DNA of 64,000 nt from Bedellia somnulentella (GCA_963576735.1 OY755198.1:310001-374000); one strand, 5' to 3'; positions 41,960-53,762 are shown, counted from the stretch's first letter. A program made the numbers and translations. Notes: generated from the letters alone by a model not told the origin.

Positions 41960-42467
41960 AGCGGTTATTACATTACGCAATATTCAGACAGTCTTAGTAA
42001 GACTGTCTTAAAGTCTAACTAGACAAGCTCGCTATTAGACTGTGCTGAATACCGCATGCTAACTCATTTTCAAAGCGTACGTAGCCGGTGGCGGTTGTCA
42101 TAACCGCTTAAGTACGAAGTGTTTGATTGGAATAATCTTTATGAATTTTCTGCCATAAATATGGCATGTCTCGATACAAATCGAGAACATTAAAAAGCAC
42201 TTCTTTTTCCTTTGAACAAGCCATTGTACACGCCCCGCCACAGCAAAACACATGTCACGCACACCTTCACTCTGCGGCTGCCGCGCGATGAATGAACAGT
42301 CTAGCGTGCTAAGTCTTATTACACTACGCGATATTCAGCAAGCAAGCAAGTAAGCACGGCCGAACCCATTCGATCGCTCTAATTAGACAGGCTAACTTGC
42401 TAACTCTTATTACACCATGCTCAATCTAAGTTAGACTGTCTGAATATTGGGTAATGTAATAACCGCT
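41960..42467. mobile_element. PIF/Harbinger-like MITE
   Basis: 508 bp. Inverted ends AGCGGTTATTACATTACGC and GTAATGTAATAACCGCT continue through TATTCAGACAGTCT. A 3-bp TAA target duplication (41957-41959, 42468-42470) fits PIF/Harbinger. It contains further internal repeats of TATTACACTACGCGATATTC and AGTTAGACTGTC type. No transposase frame. Confidence 0.72.
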
Positions 42468-42498
42468 TAAATTATCATGGTTGTTAACGGTGTAAACA

Positions 42499-42870
42499 CA
42501 AACACAACACAAACGTTCACGCCGTTTATCCCCGAAGGGGTTGGTAGAGGTACCAATACTCCTGAACTCACATGGCAAGCGCCATCTAGTTTCCAGAGAA
42601 GGTACCCACGTTTTGCTTAGACAGTGTACTCACGTGATAGGGGGCAGGCCTATCGCCGTTTTTGTACGAATACACTGTCACATGACTAAGTACAACTCAG
42701 CCATGTGGGTTTCCTCACGATGTTTTCCCTCACCGTTAGCAACCATGATAAATTAACCACACATATGACTTTAGAAAAGACAAATTGGTGTAGGCCCGTC
42801 CCAGGATTGGAACTCACGCCCTTCTGTTTTTCGGGCGGGTGTTCTACCCACTGGACTATCATGTCGCTTC
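42499..42870 (-). repeat. SINE-B copy inserted in an older SINE-B
   Basis: Full-length reverse copy flanked by GTAAACA (42492-42498, 42871-42877). It is the module I subtype with CTAGATGGCGC read in reverse, and closely resembles 51965-52332. Tail has decayed to CAAACACAACAC. Confidence 0.82.
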
Positions 42871-43391
42871 GTAAACATCGTAAGGAAACCCACGTGGCTA
42901 AGTTGTGCTAAATCATGTGACAGAGTAGTACAAAACGGCGATAGGTCTGCCCCCTATCACGTAAGTACACAGTCCAAGCAAAACGAGGGTACTCTGAACA
43001 CTAGGTGACAAGGTCACGTGCTGTCTAGAGGTATTAGTTCCTCTGCCTACCGCGATATACCGCGTAAATGTTTGAGATGTCTTCATCTGTTGGCTTAAAA
43101 TAGCATTAACGCATTCCTGTCAAGGTGCAGTTATGTTTAAAATGGATATCGCGCGTGCATAATCTACACGTAATCTTAGCCATCCAGGCAGACGTACGTG
43201 ACTGTCTCGTGAATTTCACGCTCTGACGTCACACACATTCTGGGTGTGACTACGTGATACAAAGTCGCGTAAACAATCAAATAATGCTATCTAAACCAAC
43301 TAAGATGCTACATTACTTTATTTTTTTCTATTTGATACCGATTATCCTGGAGTAAATATGTATAAGTCAGATTTGGAGGATAATTTTAGAT

Positions 43392-43628
43392 GCTGCGTAG
43401 TGTCGGCTTAGAATAGCACTAACTATTTTTTCCTCGGGTGTCGCAAAAGGTTACTAAGGAATTGGGGATTTTAAAGTGATTGTCGTCGGGCGGCGATTGG
43501 AGACCCATCACAACAACCTTAATTTTTCAATCTCTTTCGCTGGGCCCCAATCAACTTTCATAAGTGGCTGAGAAATATCAAATTCTAAAGGGATTTTTTG
43601 GGATTTAGCCGCGAGTTTATGTATGTAC
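43392..43628 (+). repeat. SINE-A copy, diverged
   Basis: TGCGTAGTGTCGGCTTAG to CGCGAGTTTATGTATGTA; several small insertions. Another head-like scrap (TGTCGGCTTAGAACAGCACG) lies at 43749. Confidence 0.65.
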
Positions 43629-44135
43629 AGTATTTTTTTATTAATTCATATCTCCTCTAGACTAATTTTAATATTTTTTTCTACAGATCATTTACTATCC
43701 ACACAAAGGGGTCGGGTCGCGGTCGGTGCAATACTTAGAGGCTGGGTCTTGTCGGCTTAGAACAGCACGTGTATCTTCCCGTTGGGGTCACACGGATTAA
43801 AGGGCAAGGCACTCAGATAACGGGTCTTTTGCAATCGTTGCAAGATGGTCGCTAAATCATTTTGTATACTTGATAGCGATAATCTAGAAGCTTACGACCG
43901 TTCACGGTACAAAAGCAGTCAAGGGAACGATTTTATAACTACCTCTGTATAGAACTATATTAGACAAGGGTATATCCAAAAGGAAATCAAAAAGAATAAC
44001 ATTATTTATCGAGTGTTGACCTTTTATGAATAAAATAACAAGTCTTATCTTGGTGCATTATTAGTGTATTTTAATCTAAACCATATCAAAACAACATGAC
44101 CAGTATGTTTTTTTGTTTGATTTGCACACTTTTAT

Positions 44136-44343
44136 CGTAAGAGGCGACTAAGGGTATGGGGCTTTTTTAAGTGGTTTTTGAGATGCGGTTGGAGACCCAT
44201 CACTAATGATACTTTATTTCTACCATCTTTTCCCCTATCAACTTACAAATGTGGCTGAGAAGTTTCTAGCTATAAAGCTCTATCTATCCCTGTTTGGGAT
44301 TTATGGCCGTGAGTATATATATATATATATATATATATATACG
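44136..44343 (+). repeat. SINE-A copy with (TA)n tail
   Basis: Headless copy of the CAAATGTGGCTGAG subtype, whose tail has become an uninterrupted (TA)n run at about 44313-44341. Confidence 0.7.
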
Positions 44344-44374
44344 TTTGTGGTAAGTGGAGGTACATACAGACAAA

Positions 44375-44495
44375 TATTTATACCTATAAATCCTAAAATT
44401 GGGCAGAACCTTAGTGCTAGAAACACCTTAGAAAAAAAATTGAGAAACGAAAAGATAGTAGAATAAAAGTCGGTGGTGGGTCTCCTACCGCATAT
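44375..44495 (-). repeat. SINE-A remnant
   Basis: Weak reverse match: ACCTATAAATCC, AAGATAGTAGAATAAAAGTC and GTGGGTCTCCTACCGCAT. Confidence 0.4.
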
Positions 44496-44519
44496 AATAA
44501 TAAGCATAAGCATAAGCTA

Positions 44520-45415
44520 TTCAAACCCAACACTATACACCCATCATCTAAAATCATCATCCAACCACAACTTACACATTTTACTCTACCATATAATCGT
44601 CATATCAAGAAATTCTGTTATTTCTCAGCAAGTCACATTCGTACTTCAGTAACAGCTGTTATTCAGCAAAGCGGGTGCAATGACCTCGCTCGTGTACCGA
44701 CGTACATAGAAAAGCGTGGGATTTTATTGTTTTTATAACGGCTAAGGGTATCGTATTGTGAGTCTATATGAACCTGTTGCGATATAAATGTTTTTAGAAT
44801 TGATATAGATAAATGAAATTGGAATGTTTGTTAGTATTTTTAATTTTTAAAAAAATGATGTTTTGATATATATATATAATATATAAAAAAATGTTTTTGG
44901 AATCGATATAGATAACAAAAATGTCTGTCTATTCCAGGTTTATTGTGAATCGGCTAAACCGATTTAGATGGGATGAGATAGCTGATTGAAGGAGGGCTTA
45001 TAAAGAAAGATCAGTTGCTTTTAAATTTAGAACACAAAAATTAAATAAATTTAATTGACTAAATTTGGTACACAATCAGTATTTTCCGTTTTATACAGGG
45101 ATACTTATATAATGTTTATGTACTGTTCCAAAAGGCCATTTCCATATATTTTTATTTATATATGTTATTTACAATCAAAACTATTAATTCCCGCGCCAAG
45201 TCTAGTTAGTTCGTTAGTTAAAAAGTGTCTCTTCTTTCATAATGTGATGTCGAGCCAGTCGTTACCTGAGTAGGCTCGAATAGCAGTACATAATACTGTT
45301 CATATCTTGTTGCTACGCTGATGTATGGTAGTTAATAACGAGTATGACTAATAAACGCATGTAACAGAGAATACAAAGAAAATGAGATCCCTCAGATGCC
45401 TATATAGTAGAAAAT
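44520..45415. other. Unassigned AT-rich sequence
   Basis: 44905-45208 has CGGCTAAACCGATTTAGATG and ends CCCGCGCCAAGTCTAG before T, weakly suggestive of a Helitron or LINE 3' end. Nothing else is supported. Confidence 0.3.
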
Positions 45416-45416
45416 C

Positions 45417-45512
45417 AAACGCTCACGCCGTATATAGCCGAAGGGGTTGGAAAGGTTTGTTTAATTTTTGAACATCCAGGGAACATTATCACCTGGTTGG
45501 AAATTGGGCGTG
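45417..45512 (-). repeat. SINE-B remnant
   Basis: Reverse 3' end: AACGCTCACGCCGTATATAG and CCGAAGGGGTTGGAAAGG, then decayed. Confidence 0.5.
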
Positions 45513-45915
45513 ACTATATAAGTATTAAATCTCATCAGTGTAAGCAGAGATAACTGATTGGTGTTTTGTGCGGTCCTGACTACCTTTTTGATTTACCTTT
45601 CATACATACTATTATTTATCTTGCTTCACTTACGCTTTGACTTAGCAAAAAACCTTGAATTTTATCAAAATTGGTCTAGCAGTTTCCGTACACCCATACA
45701 TAGCGAATTCAGGGTTTATCCGATCACATTTATGAGTAATATCTAGTTAGCCTCGATCACAAGGTCCGAATGTTGTGAAATAATGATTAAAACTGTTTAA
45801 ATTCGAATTTAACACATTACAACATGCATTCAGAATTAAAATGAAGATGGGCTCAGCCTACCATAATGGGAAAGAACGGCTTGAGTATAATAAATTATGA
45901 AACAAAAATTTTCTT

Positions 45916-46151
45916 TACATACATATACTCACGGCCATAAATCCATAAAAGGGGTAGCCAGAGCTTTAGAGTAAGAAACTCATCAGTCACATTTGGGAGT
46001 TGATAGGGGTCAAGGTGGTAGAAATGAAGTATCGCTGGTAATGGGTCTCCAACCGCATCGCCCAAAAACCACTTAAAAAAGCCCCATACCCTTAGTCGCC
46101 TCTAACGACACCAGTAGGTGGAAAGGGCTATTCTAAGCCGGCACTACACGG
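45916..46151 (-). repeat. SINE-A copy, ACATTTGG subtype
   Basis: Near full-length reverse copy; CACATTTGGGAGTTGATAGG and CCCATACCCTTAGTCGCC. Confidence 0.75.
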
Positions 46152-46364
46152 TACACATATTTATTTTGTTTTTACCTTCGGTTTAAAATACATTACCCTT
46201 GAGTTATGATGATGAACTCAGAAATATTTCAATATCTTGTTTTCAACACTTTGTTTTGGTATAACGAAAATAGATAGTGATATTATTGTTTACGAGTTTG
46301 AAAACGGAAAACAGCTGATATGTGTGACACAATAACATTCGCAGATATACACATAGAATTCTTT

Positions 46365-46440
46365 TAACTATAAATACTAAAGAGGGTAGCCAGAGCTTCA
46401 GAAATATAAACTTCTCATGCACTTTTTGAAGTTAATAAAA
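46365..46440 (-). repeat. SINE-A tail fragment
   Basis: GGGTAGCCAGAGCTTCAG with truncated body, directly before a full copy. Confidence 0.5.
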
Positions 46441-46442
46441 AA

Positions 46443-46687
46443 CATACATACATATACTCACGGCTATAAATCCCAAGAAAGGGGTAGCCAGAGCTAAGGA
46501 ATTAGAAATTCCTCAGCCACTTTTGGAAGGTGCATGGGGAATAGATGGTGAAATAAAGGTTCTTGGTGATGGGTCTCCAACCGCATCGCCCAAAAATCCC
46601 TTAAAAGCCCCAATACCGTTAGTCGCCTTTTACGTACACCCACCGGAAGAAATGGGGTAGTGCTATTCTAAGCCGACACTACACAGC
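46443..46687 (-). repeat. SINE-A copy
   Basis: Full-length reverse copy, close to the family consensus. Confidence 0.8.
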
Positions 46688-46707
46688 AACAGCAGATAAA
46701 AAACATG

Positions 46708-46855
46708 GTTAAATATAGGAGGGTAGGTGATGGGTCTCTAGTCACCCCACCCAGCAAACATTTAGAAAGCCCCAGTACCTTAAGTGGTCTCTACGACATG
46801 CGTAAAGAAAGAAATAGGTGAGTACTATTTTAAGTCGACACTATACATCACATAT
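46708..46855 (-). repeat. SINE-A fragment, diverged
   Basis: GGTGATGGGTCTCTAGTCAC to GTCGACACTATACATC, 5' part lost. Confidence 0.5.
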
Positions 46856-47057
46856 TCAGATTGTCTAGTTTGTAATAATTAATAGTAGTGACATTTTAAA
46901 CCAACCGAGCATACATATGCTAATTGTTCAACCATAGTAGCATAAGAAAATAACACTTTCACTAAAATTATATACCGTAAAATCACTCGGTAGAACGAAA
47001 CAAATAACTATGCATGAATAACATGAATATATTAACACGTTTTTAAAGTATAGTATA

Positions 47058-47214
47058 GTACATACGTACATACACTCACGACCATAAATCCCAAAAAGGG
47101 GTTGCCAGAGCTTCGAAGCCAGAAACTCCTCAGCCACATTTGGAAGTTGATAGGGGACAAGATGGTAGAAATAAAATAAGGGGTAGTGACTTCCTAAGCC
47201 GGCACTACACGGCA
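47058..47214 (-). repeat. SINE-A copy with internal deletion
   Basis: Tail and first third present, then joined directly to the head end CCGGCACTACACGGC; the middle is deleted. Confidence 0.65.
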
Positions 47215-47215
47215 C

Positions 47216-47390
47216 GGTAAGTATAGAGGGTGGCTTAAAATTGCACTAACCCATTTCTTCCCAAGGGTGTCGTTATAGGTCACATAGGGTATCGGATCTT
47301 TTGAAGTAGTTTTTGAGCGATACGGTTGGAGAGTCGTCACCAAAACAAAAACATTTATTTACAATCTTTTTTCCATTTAACTTCCAACAT
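47216..47390 (+). repeat. SINE-A copy, truncated
   Basis: Head to CATTTAACTTCCAACATAC, abutting the next reverse copy tail-to-tail. Confidence 0.55.
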
Positions 47391-47630
47391 ACATACTACT
47401 CACGGCTATAAATCCCTTAACGGGGTAGCCAGAGCTTTGGAATGAAAAATACCTCAGCCACTTTTGGAAGTTGATTGGGAAAAGATGGTTATAATAAATG
47501 TTTTTGGTGACGGGTCTCCAACCACATCGCCCAAAAATCACTTAAAAAGCCCCTTATACCCTTAGTCGCCTCTTACGATCACCCACGGGTAGAAATGGGG
47601 TAGTGTTATTCTATGCCGACACTACACCGC
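47388..47630 (-). repeat. SINE-A copy
   Basis: Near full-length; subtype with CCCACGGGTAGAAATGGGG. Confidence 0.75.
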
Positions 47631-47980
47631 AATATATAGTATGAATATTTGAAAAATAACCCTACCCGAAGCTTCTACTAGTAGTATTTTTAAATAAAGA
47701 GTGAAAATGCATTACGCAAGAAGCAATTGAAGCCAAAATAACAGTACCAATGTCACTGACTTTATTTATATTTACAACACGAATTAATTCTATTCTTATG
47801 ATTCCACTTTCAGTTTTTACTTCCTAATTAGATGTGTAATTAGTGTGATATGAAAATAGATTCATTCATGATCTTGGATTATAATTAAACTACAAATTCA
47901 TATAAGCTTAATGAAAATGAACTAAATATCTTAGAGAAGATATTAAAGATACTAATACATTTAAGAGTGTGATAAAAAAT

Positions 47981-48138
47981 GCTGTGTAGTGTCGGCTTAG
48001 AATAGCACTACTCCATTTATGACCGAGGGTAAGAGGCGACTAAGGGTTTTGGGGCTTTTAAGAGATTGTGGTTGGAGACCCGTCACCAAAAACAATTGAT
48101 TCACAAACTTTTTCTCACTTAACACTAAAGTGGCTGAC
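47981..48138 (+). repeat. SINE-A copy, 3' truncated
   Basis: Head GCTGTGTAGTGTCGGC to AAAGTGGCTGAC, then interrupted. About 48155-48230 holds ACGCTCGTACTAGG, the inner end motif of MITE family M, so the interruption may be a decayed copy of it. Confidence 0.6.
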
Positions 48139-48399
48139 AACGCGTCGCTTTCTCTTTCACACTTACATCATATCGTATACTTTTATTTCATTCTAACCGA
48201 AAGAGTAACAATAAAATAACGCTCGTACTAGGTCATCACCAACTTATATAAAAAGGTTAGACATGTGAAACTAAATTATTAAGTTGTATCATCAAAAGTA
48301 CCATGTTCTATATAGCAAATAAATGAATTTGAATTTATAAAGCTCGAGCAACTATCCATTAGAGAGAATTTGAATTATTTTACAATCCTCATTTTACTC

Positions 48400-49186
48400 A
48401 ATTCGGTATGCAAAGTTTTACTAAAGTGATGCTGATTACAAAACCATTTCGAGATATTATGGTTATTAACAATATTTTCTTGAAATTATATCAATTGAAG
48501 CTAAGATGACTGTTATTTTATCAAAAAACTGTAACAGTGTTTGACCTTCAATGTTGTTTCAAAGACACACGGATTTGCAGTTTATTAATAAAATATCGAA
48601 AATCATAGGTTTGTTGAACATAAAAGGATTTTAACATATATTTACACATTTAACTATATATACAGGTAAAAAATAAAATAAAATTATAATATATGAAAAA
48701 CCTAACCTACATTAAATTATATAAAAAATACTCTCGAAATCGCTGCCGCCTGGTGGCAGGGTTCCGAGAAGGCTGGCTGCATTACCCCTTTGAATCGCTA
48801 AGCTGATTCTTTGAGCGAAGAATGCGCCAGCCCTCGGATCTCCGCATTTCTCGATCAGGCGCGTCGAAATTTCTTTGAAAAAACGACGTAGGTTATAGGT
48901 TTGTTTAGTATAATATCGTAATAATTTCATTTGACATCACAAATTCGTGATATGTTTTGCAATTAGCAACATTTTTATAAAACATTTCGCTTCATTTGCA
49001 TGTCGCTACGTGATTTTATCGATCGATGACGTCATTAAGTACAAAAGTTGAACAATCTTTAAAAAATCATAACTTTACAATAACTCATTTTAAATGGAAA
49101 ACATTCAAATAAGTCTTTTATTTTCGTGTTTACTATCGAATAAAAATATTTAATAAATACCAAAAAAAAACTTTGCATACCGAATT
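48400..49186. mobile_element. TIR element E, copy 1, carrying a LINE insertion
   Basis: Inverted ends AATTCGGTATGCAAAGTTTT and its inverse. Apart from the LINE fragment at 48616-48894, it is collinear with 50455-50950. No transposase frame. Internal sequence includes ATCGATCGATGACGTCATTA. Confidence 0.8.
48616..48894 (-). mobile_element. 5'-truncated LINE fragment
   Basis: Inserted in element E with an 11-bp target duplication ATAGGTTTGTT (48605-48615, 48895-48905), proven by the empty site in the other copy of E near 50664. On the minus strand it encodes a C-terminal tail, RRFFKEISTRLIEKCGDPR then AQRISLAIQRGNAASLLG, ending at TAA near 48712, followed by an AT-rich 3' UTR without an obvious poly(A). 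The C-terminal text looks like a non-LTR retrotransposon; the clade is not assigned. Confidence 0.65.
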
Positions 49187-49791
49187 TCCAAAACTGGCTG
49201 AGTAAATTCCGAATATGTCTCTCGATAACTCTTTATGATATTTATAGCCGTGAGTATATATGAGGTACATAATAAAAATGGCGCCCGCTTCGCGCACGTT
49301 CTATATTCAAATTCGCGCGTCATTTTATTCTTAATTTGGAGATGCGAAAGTAGGTCGACATCCTTCGTCCTGGGGGCCGCGAGCGAACATCTGCTTTAGG
49401 CTCAAACTTGTATCCAAAGTCGTTTTTTGTGTTGAATTTAGTTGTTCTTTTAGGTTTTAAAGGCGAGAGTTGGTTTGATATGATAAAGATATAAAATCTA
49501 TAAAAATGACGATACGTGAGTATAACTTTATTTTATAGTCACGAGTTCAGATGAATGACCTAAACCCTTGCCTTGTGGTGTGTAAAGAGAAGTAGCAACA
49601 ACGAACATCTCACAATCACATATATTTTTTGAAATTCCTCATTAACTACGAATTTAATTAGAGTTGAAAAACAATAATTTTTGGTTTACATCTCCAAAAA
49701 ATCCCTTAAAAAACCCCAATAGTTGCCTCTTACGAACACTCACGAATATAAATGGAGTAAACGGAATCTTAAGCCGACACTATACATCTTA
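49187..49791. other. SINE-A tail and unassigned sequence
   Basis: 49187-49262 is a SINE-A 3' part (CCAAAACTGGCTGAG, TATAGCCGTGAGTATAT). 49690-49788 is a reverse SINE-A head region, diverged. Between them 49270-49440 is a GC-richer unassigned block. Confidence 0.45.
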
Positions 49792-50047
49792 GCCGTGTAG
49801 TGTCGGCTTAGAATAACACTACCCCATTTCTACCCGTGGGTGATCGTAAGAGGCGACTAAGGGTATTGGGGCTTTTAAGGGATTTTTGGGCAATGCGGTT
49901 GGAGACCCATCACCAAGAACCTTTATTTCACCATCTATTCCCCACGCACCTTCCAAAAGTGGCTGAGGAATTTATAATTCCTTAGCTCTGGTTACCCCTT
50001 CTAGGGAAATATAGCCGTGAGTATATATATGTATGTATGTATGTATA
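49792..50047 (+). repeat. SINE-A copy
   Basis: Full-length with (GTAT)n tail. Confidence 0.8.
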
Positions 50048-50454
50048 CATCTTAATATAAAACCCAACAAACACGACGCTATCGTTAATATCCCGCGACA
50101 GTACGTATATAAAAAACATTCTGCGCCTACAACCTACAAGTATGTATGTGAGTATCACGCATCTATGGCATGTCGCAAAGTAACGACTACTGACTGGCAA
50201 CACGTTATCGTTGCGAGGGGCCTATTTGGGTCAGACTGATTAAATTCATGTATCACGTTTTTTTTAACGGAATAAATGGGTGGCCTACTCATGATGATGT
50301 GGTGGTTTTGACAATGGCCACCCTATGTTTTGATGTTTTAAAGTACTTTTACAATTTGATAAGCTGATTTAGTATTATCAAACATTAAATATATAATTTT
50401 ATAAAGAAGTGCAATGGGCCAACCTTTGGATGGAAAGCTAAATAATTTTAGGGC

Positions 50455-50950
50455 AATTCGGTATGCAAAGTTTTACTAAAGTGATGCTGATTACAAAACC
50501 ATTTCGAGATATTATGGTTATAAACAATATTTTCTTGAAATTATATCAATTGAAGCTAAGATGACTGTTATTTTATCAAAAAACTGTAACAGTGTTTGAC
50601 CTTCAATGTTGCTTTAAAGACATACGGTTTTGCAGTTTATTAATAAAATATCGAAAATCATAGGTTTGTTTAGTATAATATCGTAATAATTTCATTTGAC
50701 ATCACAAATTCGTGATATGTTTTGCAATCAGCAACATTTTTATAAAACATTTCGCTTCATTTGCATGTCGCTACGTGATTTTATCGATCGATGACGTCAT
50801 TAAGTACAAACGTTCAACAATCTTTAAAAAATCATAACTTTACAATTACTCATTTAAAATGGAAAATATTCAAATTAGTCTTTTATTTTCGTGTTTACTA
50901 TCGAATAAAAATATTTAATAAATACCAAAAAAAACTTTGCATACCGAATT
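50455..50950. mobile_element. TIR element E, copy 2 (uninterrupted)
   Basis: 496 bp with the same 20-bp inverted ends as copy 1. It is followed directly by an SINE-A body (AGAAATTCCTCAGCCATTTG) and so probably sits in or beside one. Non-coding. Confidence 0.8.
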
Positions 50951-51390
50951 AATAAGAAATTCCTCAGCCATTTGTGGAAGTTGAGTGGCGAAAAGATGGT
51001 AAATTAGAAAAGGATTTACACTTAAACTTAAAAAGCCCAAATAGCAAGCATCAAGACCTCTAATAGTTTTAAAACACTTAAACATTACAAAGAACCCAAA
51101 ACCTCCGTGCTTCAAATCTTTATAGCTGCAGGCAAAACGTCTAAATTAATTATGCAGTCGGAAAAAATATGAAGGTATTCCTGCGTTTACCTTGAGCGAG
51201 GCCGAGGTAACCTCTAGTCTCAGCAACCATGCAAGAACCAGTTTCGGGTAAAAATAACAATAGTATTCTCTGGAGATATTTAGCCACTTGGAATGTTATA
51301 TTGGTGAATGAGAATTGAATTAAAACTACTGAAAACACGCTTTTGAAGCACATTTAACTAAAAAGTGAAATAATGGGTATTATTTTTCAC

Positions 51391-51621
51391 GGTGAGGGAA
51401 AACATCGTGAGGAAACCCACATGACTGAGTTATACTTAGTCATGTGACAGTGTATTCGTACAAAACGGCGATAGGCCTGCCCCCTATCACGTGAGTACAC
51501 TGTCTAAGCAAAACGTGGGTACCTTCTCTGGACACTAGATGGCGCTGCCATGTAAGTTCAGAAGTATTGGTACCTCTGCCAACCCCTTCGGGGATAAACG
51601 GCGTGAACGTTTATGTTATGT
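51391..51621 (+). repeat. SINE-B copy, 5' truncated, module I
   Basis: Starts within the body at GGTGAGGGAAAACATCG and lacks the tRNA head. Flanked by TATTTTTCAC (51381-51390, 51622-51631). Contains ACACTAGATGGCGCTGCC. Confidence 0.82.
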
Positions 51622-51641
51622 TATTTTTCACTTTTTATGAC

Positions 51642-51815
51642 GCTGTGAAGTGTCGACTTAGAATAGCACTACCCCGTTTCTTCCCGCGTGTGTTCGTAAG
51701 AGGCGATTAAGGTTATTGGGGCTTTTTAATGGATTTTAGGGCGATGCGGTTGGAGACCCATTACCAACAACCTTAATTTTACCATCTTTTCCCCACTTAA
51801 TTTCTATAATGCAAA
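51642..51815 (+). repeat. SINE-A copy, 3' truncated
   Basis: Head GCTGTGAAGTGTCGACTTAG through CCCCACTTAATTTC; tail lost. Confidence 0.7.
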
Positions 51816-51964
51816 TATGTATGTTAGCAAATACTCTAAAATGGCACTGTGAAGGTTAAATGTACTGTTTTAACAGCTGTTACTACAGCCTTTTTGCTTT
51901 AATACATTGTCATACAACCTTGGATAGTATAGTTCAATAGATATTTTAATTAGGATATTTAGAG

Positions 51965-52332
51965 CGACATGATAGTCCAGTGGATAGAACACCCGTCCGA
52001 AAAACAGAAGGGCGTGAGTTCCAATCCTGGGACGGGCCTACACCAATTTGTCTTTTCTAAAGTCATATGTGTGGTTAATTTATCATGGTTGCTAACGGTG
52101 AGGGAAAACATCGTGAGGAAACCCACATGGCTGAGTTGTACTTAGTCATGTGACAGTGTATTCGTACAAAAACGGCGATAGGCCTGCCCCCTATCACGTG
52201 AGTACACTGTCTAAGCAAAACGTGGGTACCTTCTCTGGAAACTAGATGGCGCTTGCCATGTGAGTTCAGGAGTATTGGTACCTCTGCCAACCCCTTCGGG
52301 GATAAACGGCGTGAACGTTTATGTTATGTTAT
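51965..52332 (+). repeat. SINE-B copy, full-length, module I
   Basis: Target duplication GATATTTAGAG (51954-51964, 52333-52343). Head ATAGTCCAGTGGATAGAACA, B box GAGTTCCAATCC, module I AAACTAGATGGCGCTTGCC, tail TTATGTTATG. Confidence 0.88.
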
Positions 52333-52615
52333 GATATTTAGAGGTGTTTGCTAAACAGGAAGTCAATGGGTTCGGGTAGCTTGGTATCACTAGTGTACTA
52401 TCCCAAAATTGTACAAATAATATTTTGAAAAAAATAAAAAATGTGAATGTAAAGAGTTTCATTGTTGCTTCTTCTCTTTACGAACACCTTCCGAAGCAAC
52501 GGACTAATTATAAATTTAAAAAAATTGACGTTCAAAAAATACTTAATTTTGAAAAATAAACTATTTATTTTTGACTATTATGTTTTAATCAGATAAAATA
52601 TATTGGCTGTATAGT

Positions 52616-52830
52616 GGCTAGGTTTAGAATAACACTACCCCATTTCTTTCCGTGGGTTCGTAAGAGGTGGCTAAGGGTATTGCGGCATTTTAAGTGATTT
52701 TTGGGCGATGCTGTTTGAGACCCATCACCAAAATCATTTACTTTACAATCTTTTCCCCACTCAACTTCTAAAAGTGGTTAGGGTATTTCTTATTCTGAAG
52801 TTCTGGCTACCCCTTCTAAGGATTATATGT
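52616..52830 (+). repeat. SINE-A copy
   Basis: Diverged, near full-length; GGCTGTATAGTGGCTAGG to CCCCTTCTAAGG. Confidence 0.7.
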
Positions 52831-52872
52831 ATAAATAAAATATGAGTCTGTTTTTAGCATATTTACTTACTA

Positions 52873-52972
52873 CTAGGGTACTCTGAACACCAGGTGACAA
52901 TGTCACGTGATGTTCACAAGTATTAGTACCTCTGCCAACCCCTTCGGAGATATAAGGCGTTAACGTTCTAGT
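52873..52972 (+). repeat. SINE-B 3' fragment, module II
   Basis: ACTCTGAACACCAGGTGACA then CAACCCCTTCGGAGATATA. Truncated on the 5' side and without a tail. Confidence 0.65.
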
Positions 52973-53225
52973 CAAACTTAACTCGCAAGGTAAAGTACCA
53001 AATTGATATTCTCTAGCCAACACGAGCCACTCATCTTTGACACAAATAAAGCATCAAGGTCGTTGGCAGTTTTTTTTAATGATTTCGTCAGCACATCGTG
53101 ACGTCATCGCTTAAACGCGTGCGCAACGAGTATTTAGTAACGGAGTCTTAAAAGTAGGTTTTAAATTCGTTTTATGATGTGTGAAGAATAAAAGGGCTTG
53201 TATGAAACTATTTATGAATGTTAAT

Positions 53226-53476
53226 GCTGTGAAGTGTCGGCTTAGAATAGCACTACCTCATTTCTTCCGGTGGGTGTACGTAAGAGGCGACTAACGGAAT
53301 TGGGGCTTTTAAGGGATTTTTGGGCGATGCGGTTGGAGACCCATCACCAACAACCTTTATTTTACCATCATTCCTCCACTCAACTTTCCAAAAGTGGCTG
53401 AGGAATTATTAATTCCTTAGCTCTGGCTACCCCTTTTAGGGATTTATAGCCGTGCGTGAGTATATGTATGTATGTA
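53226..53476 (+). repeat. SINE-A copy
   Basis: Full-length, close to consensus, tail TATGTATGTATG. Confidence 0.8.
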
Positions 53477-53762
53477 ATAAATGTGTATAATTTTTTACTA
53501 TGCTACTATACTAACTAATCACGGTAATATTGATACTTTTTAAACCATAGATTACATGTAAAGGTAGGCATTAATATTGCCTTATCAACTCGAATTTCCA
53601 GTTTGTTTAAACAGATGTAACTAAGACATGCGTAGTTTAAATACAATTGCGTCTATTAAATATGGCTAGAGTGAGGACAATACTAACATTGCTTGCATCG
53701 AAAATAGATTGTATGCGGAAATGATTTGATAATATAATTCAGTAATATAAAGAATATATTTT

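Larger units (their letters stand above)
41846..43076 (+). repeat. SINE-B copy broken by two nested insertions
   Basis: Three parts of one plus-strand copy: 41846-41959 (head, AGATAGCTCAGCGGGTAGAA), 42471-42498, and 42871-43076 (CACTAGGTGACAAGGTCACG, module II). They are separated by the Harbinger-like MITE at 41960-42467 and the reverse SINE-B at 42499-42870. Confidence 0.78.
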
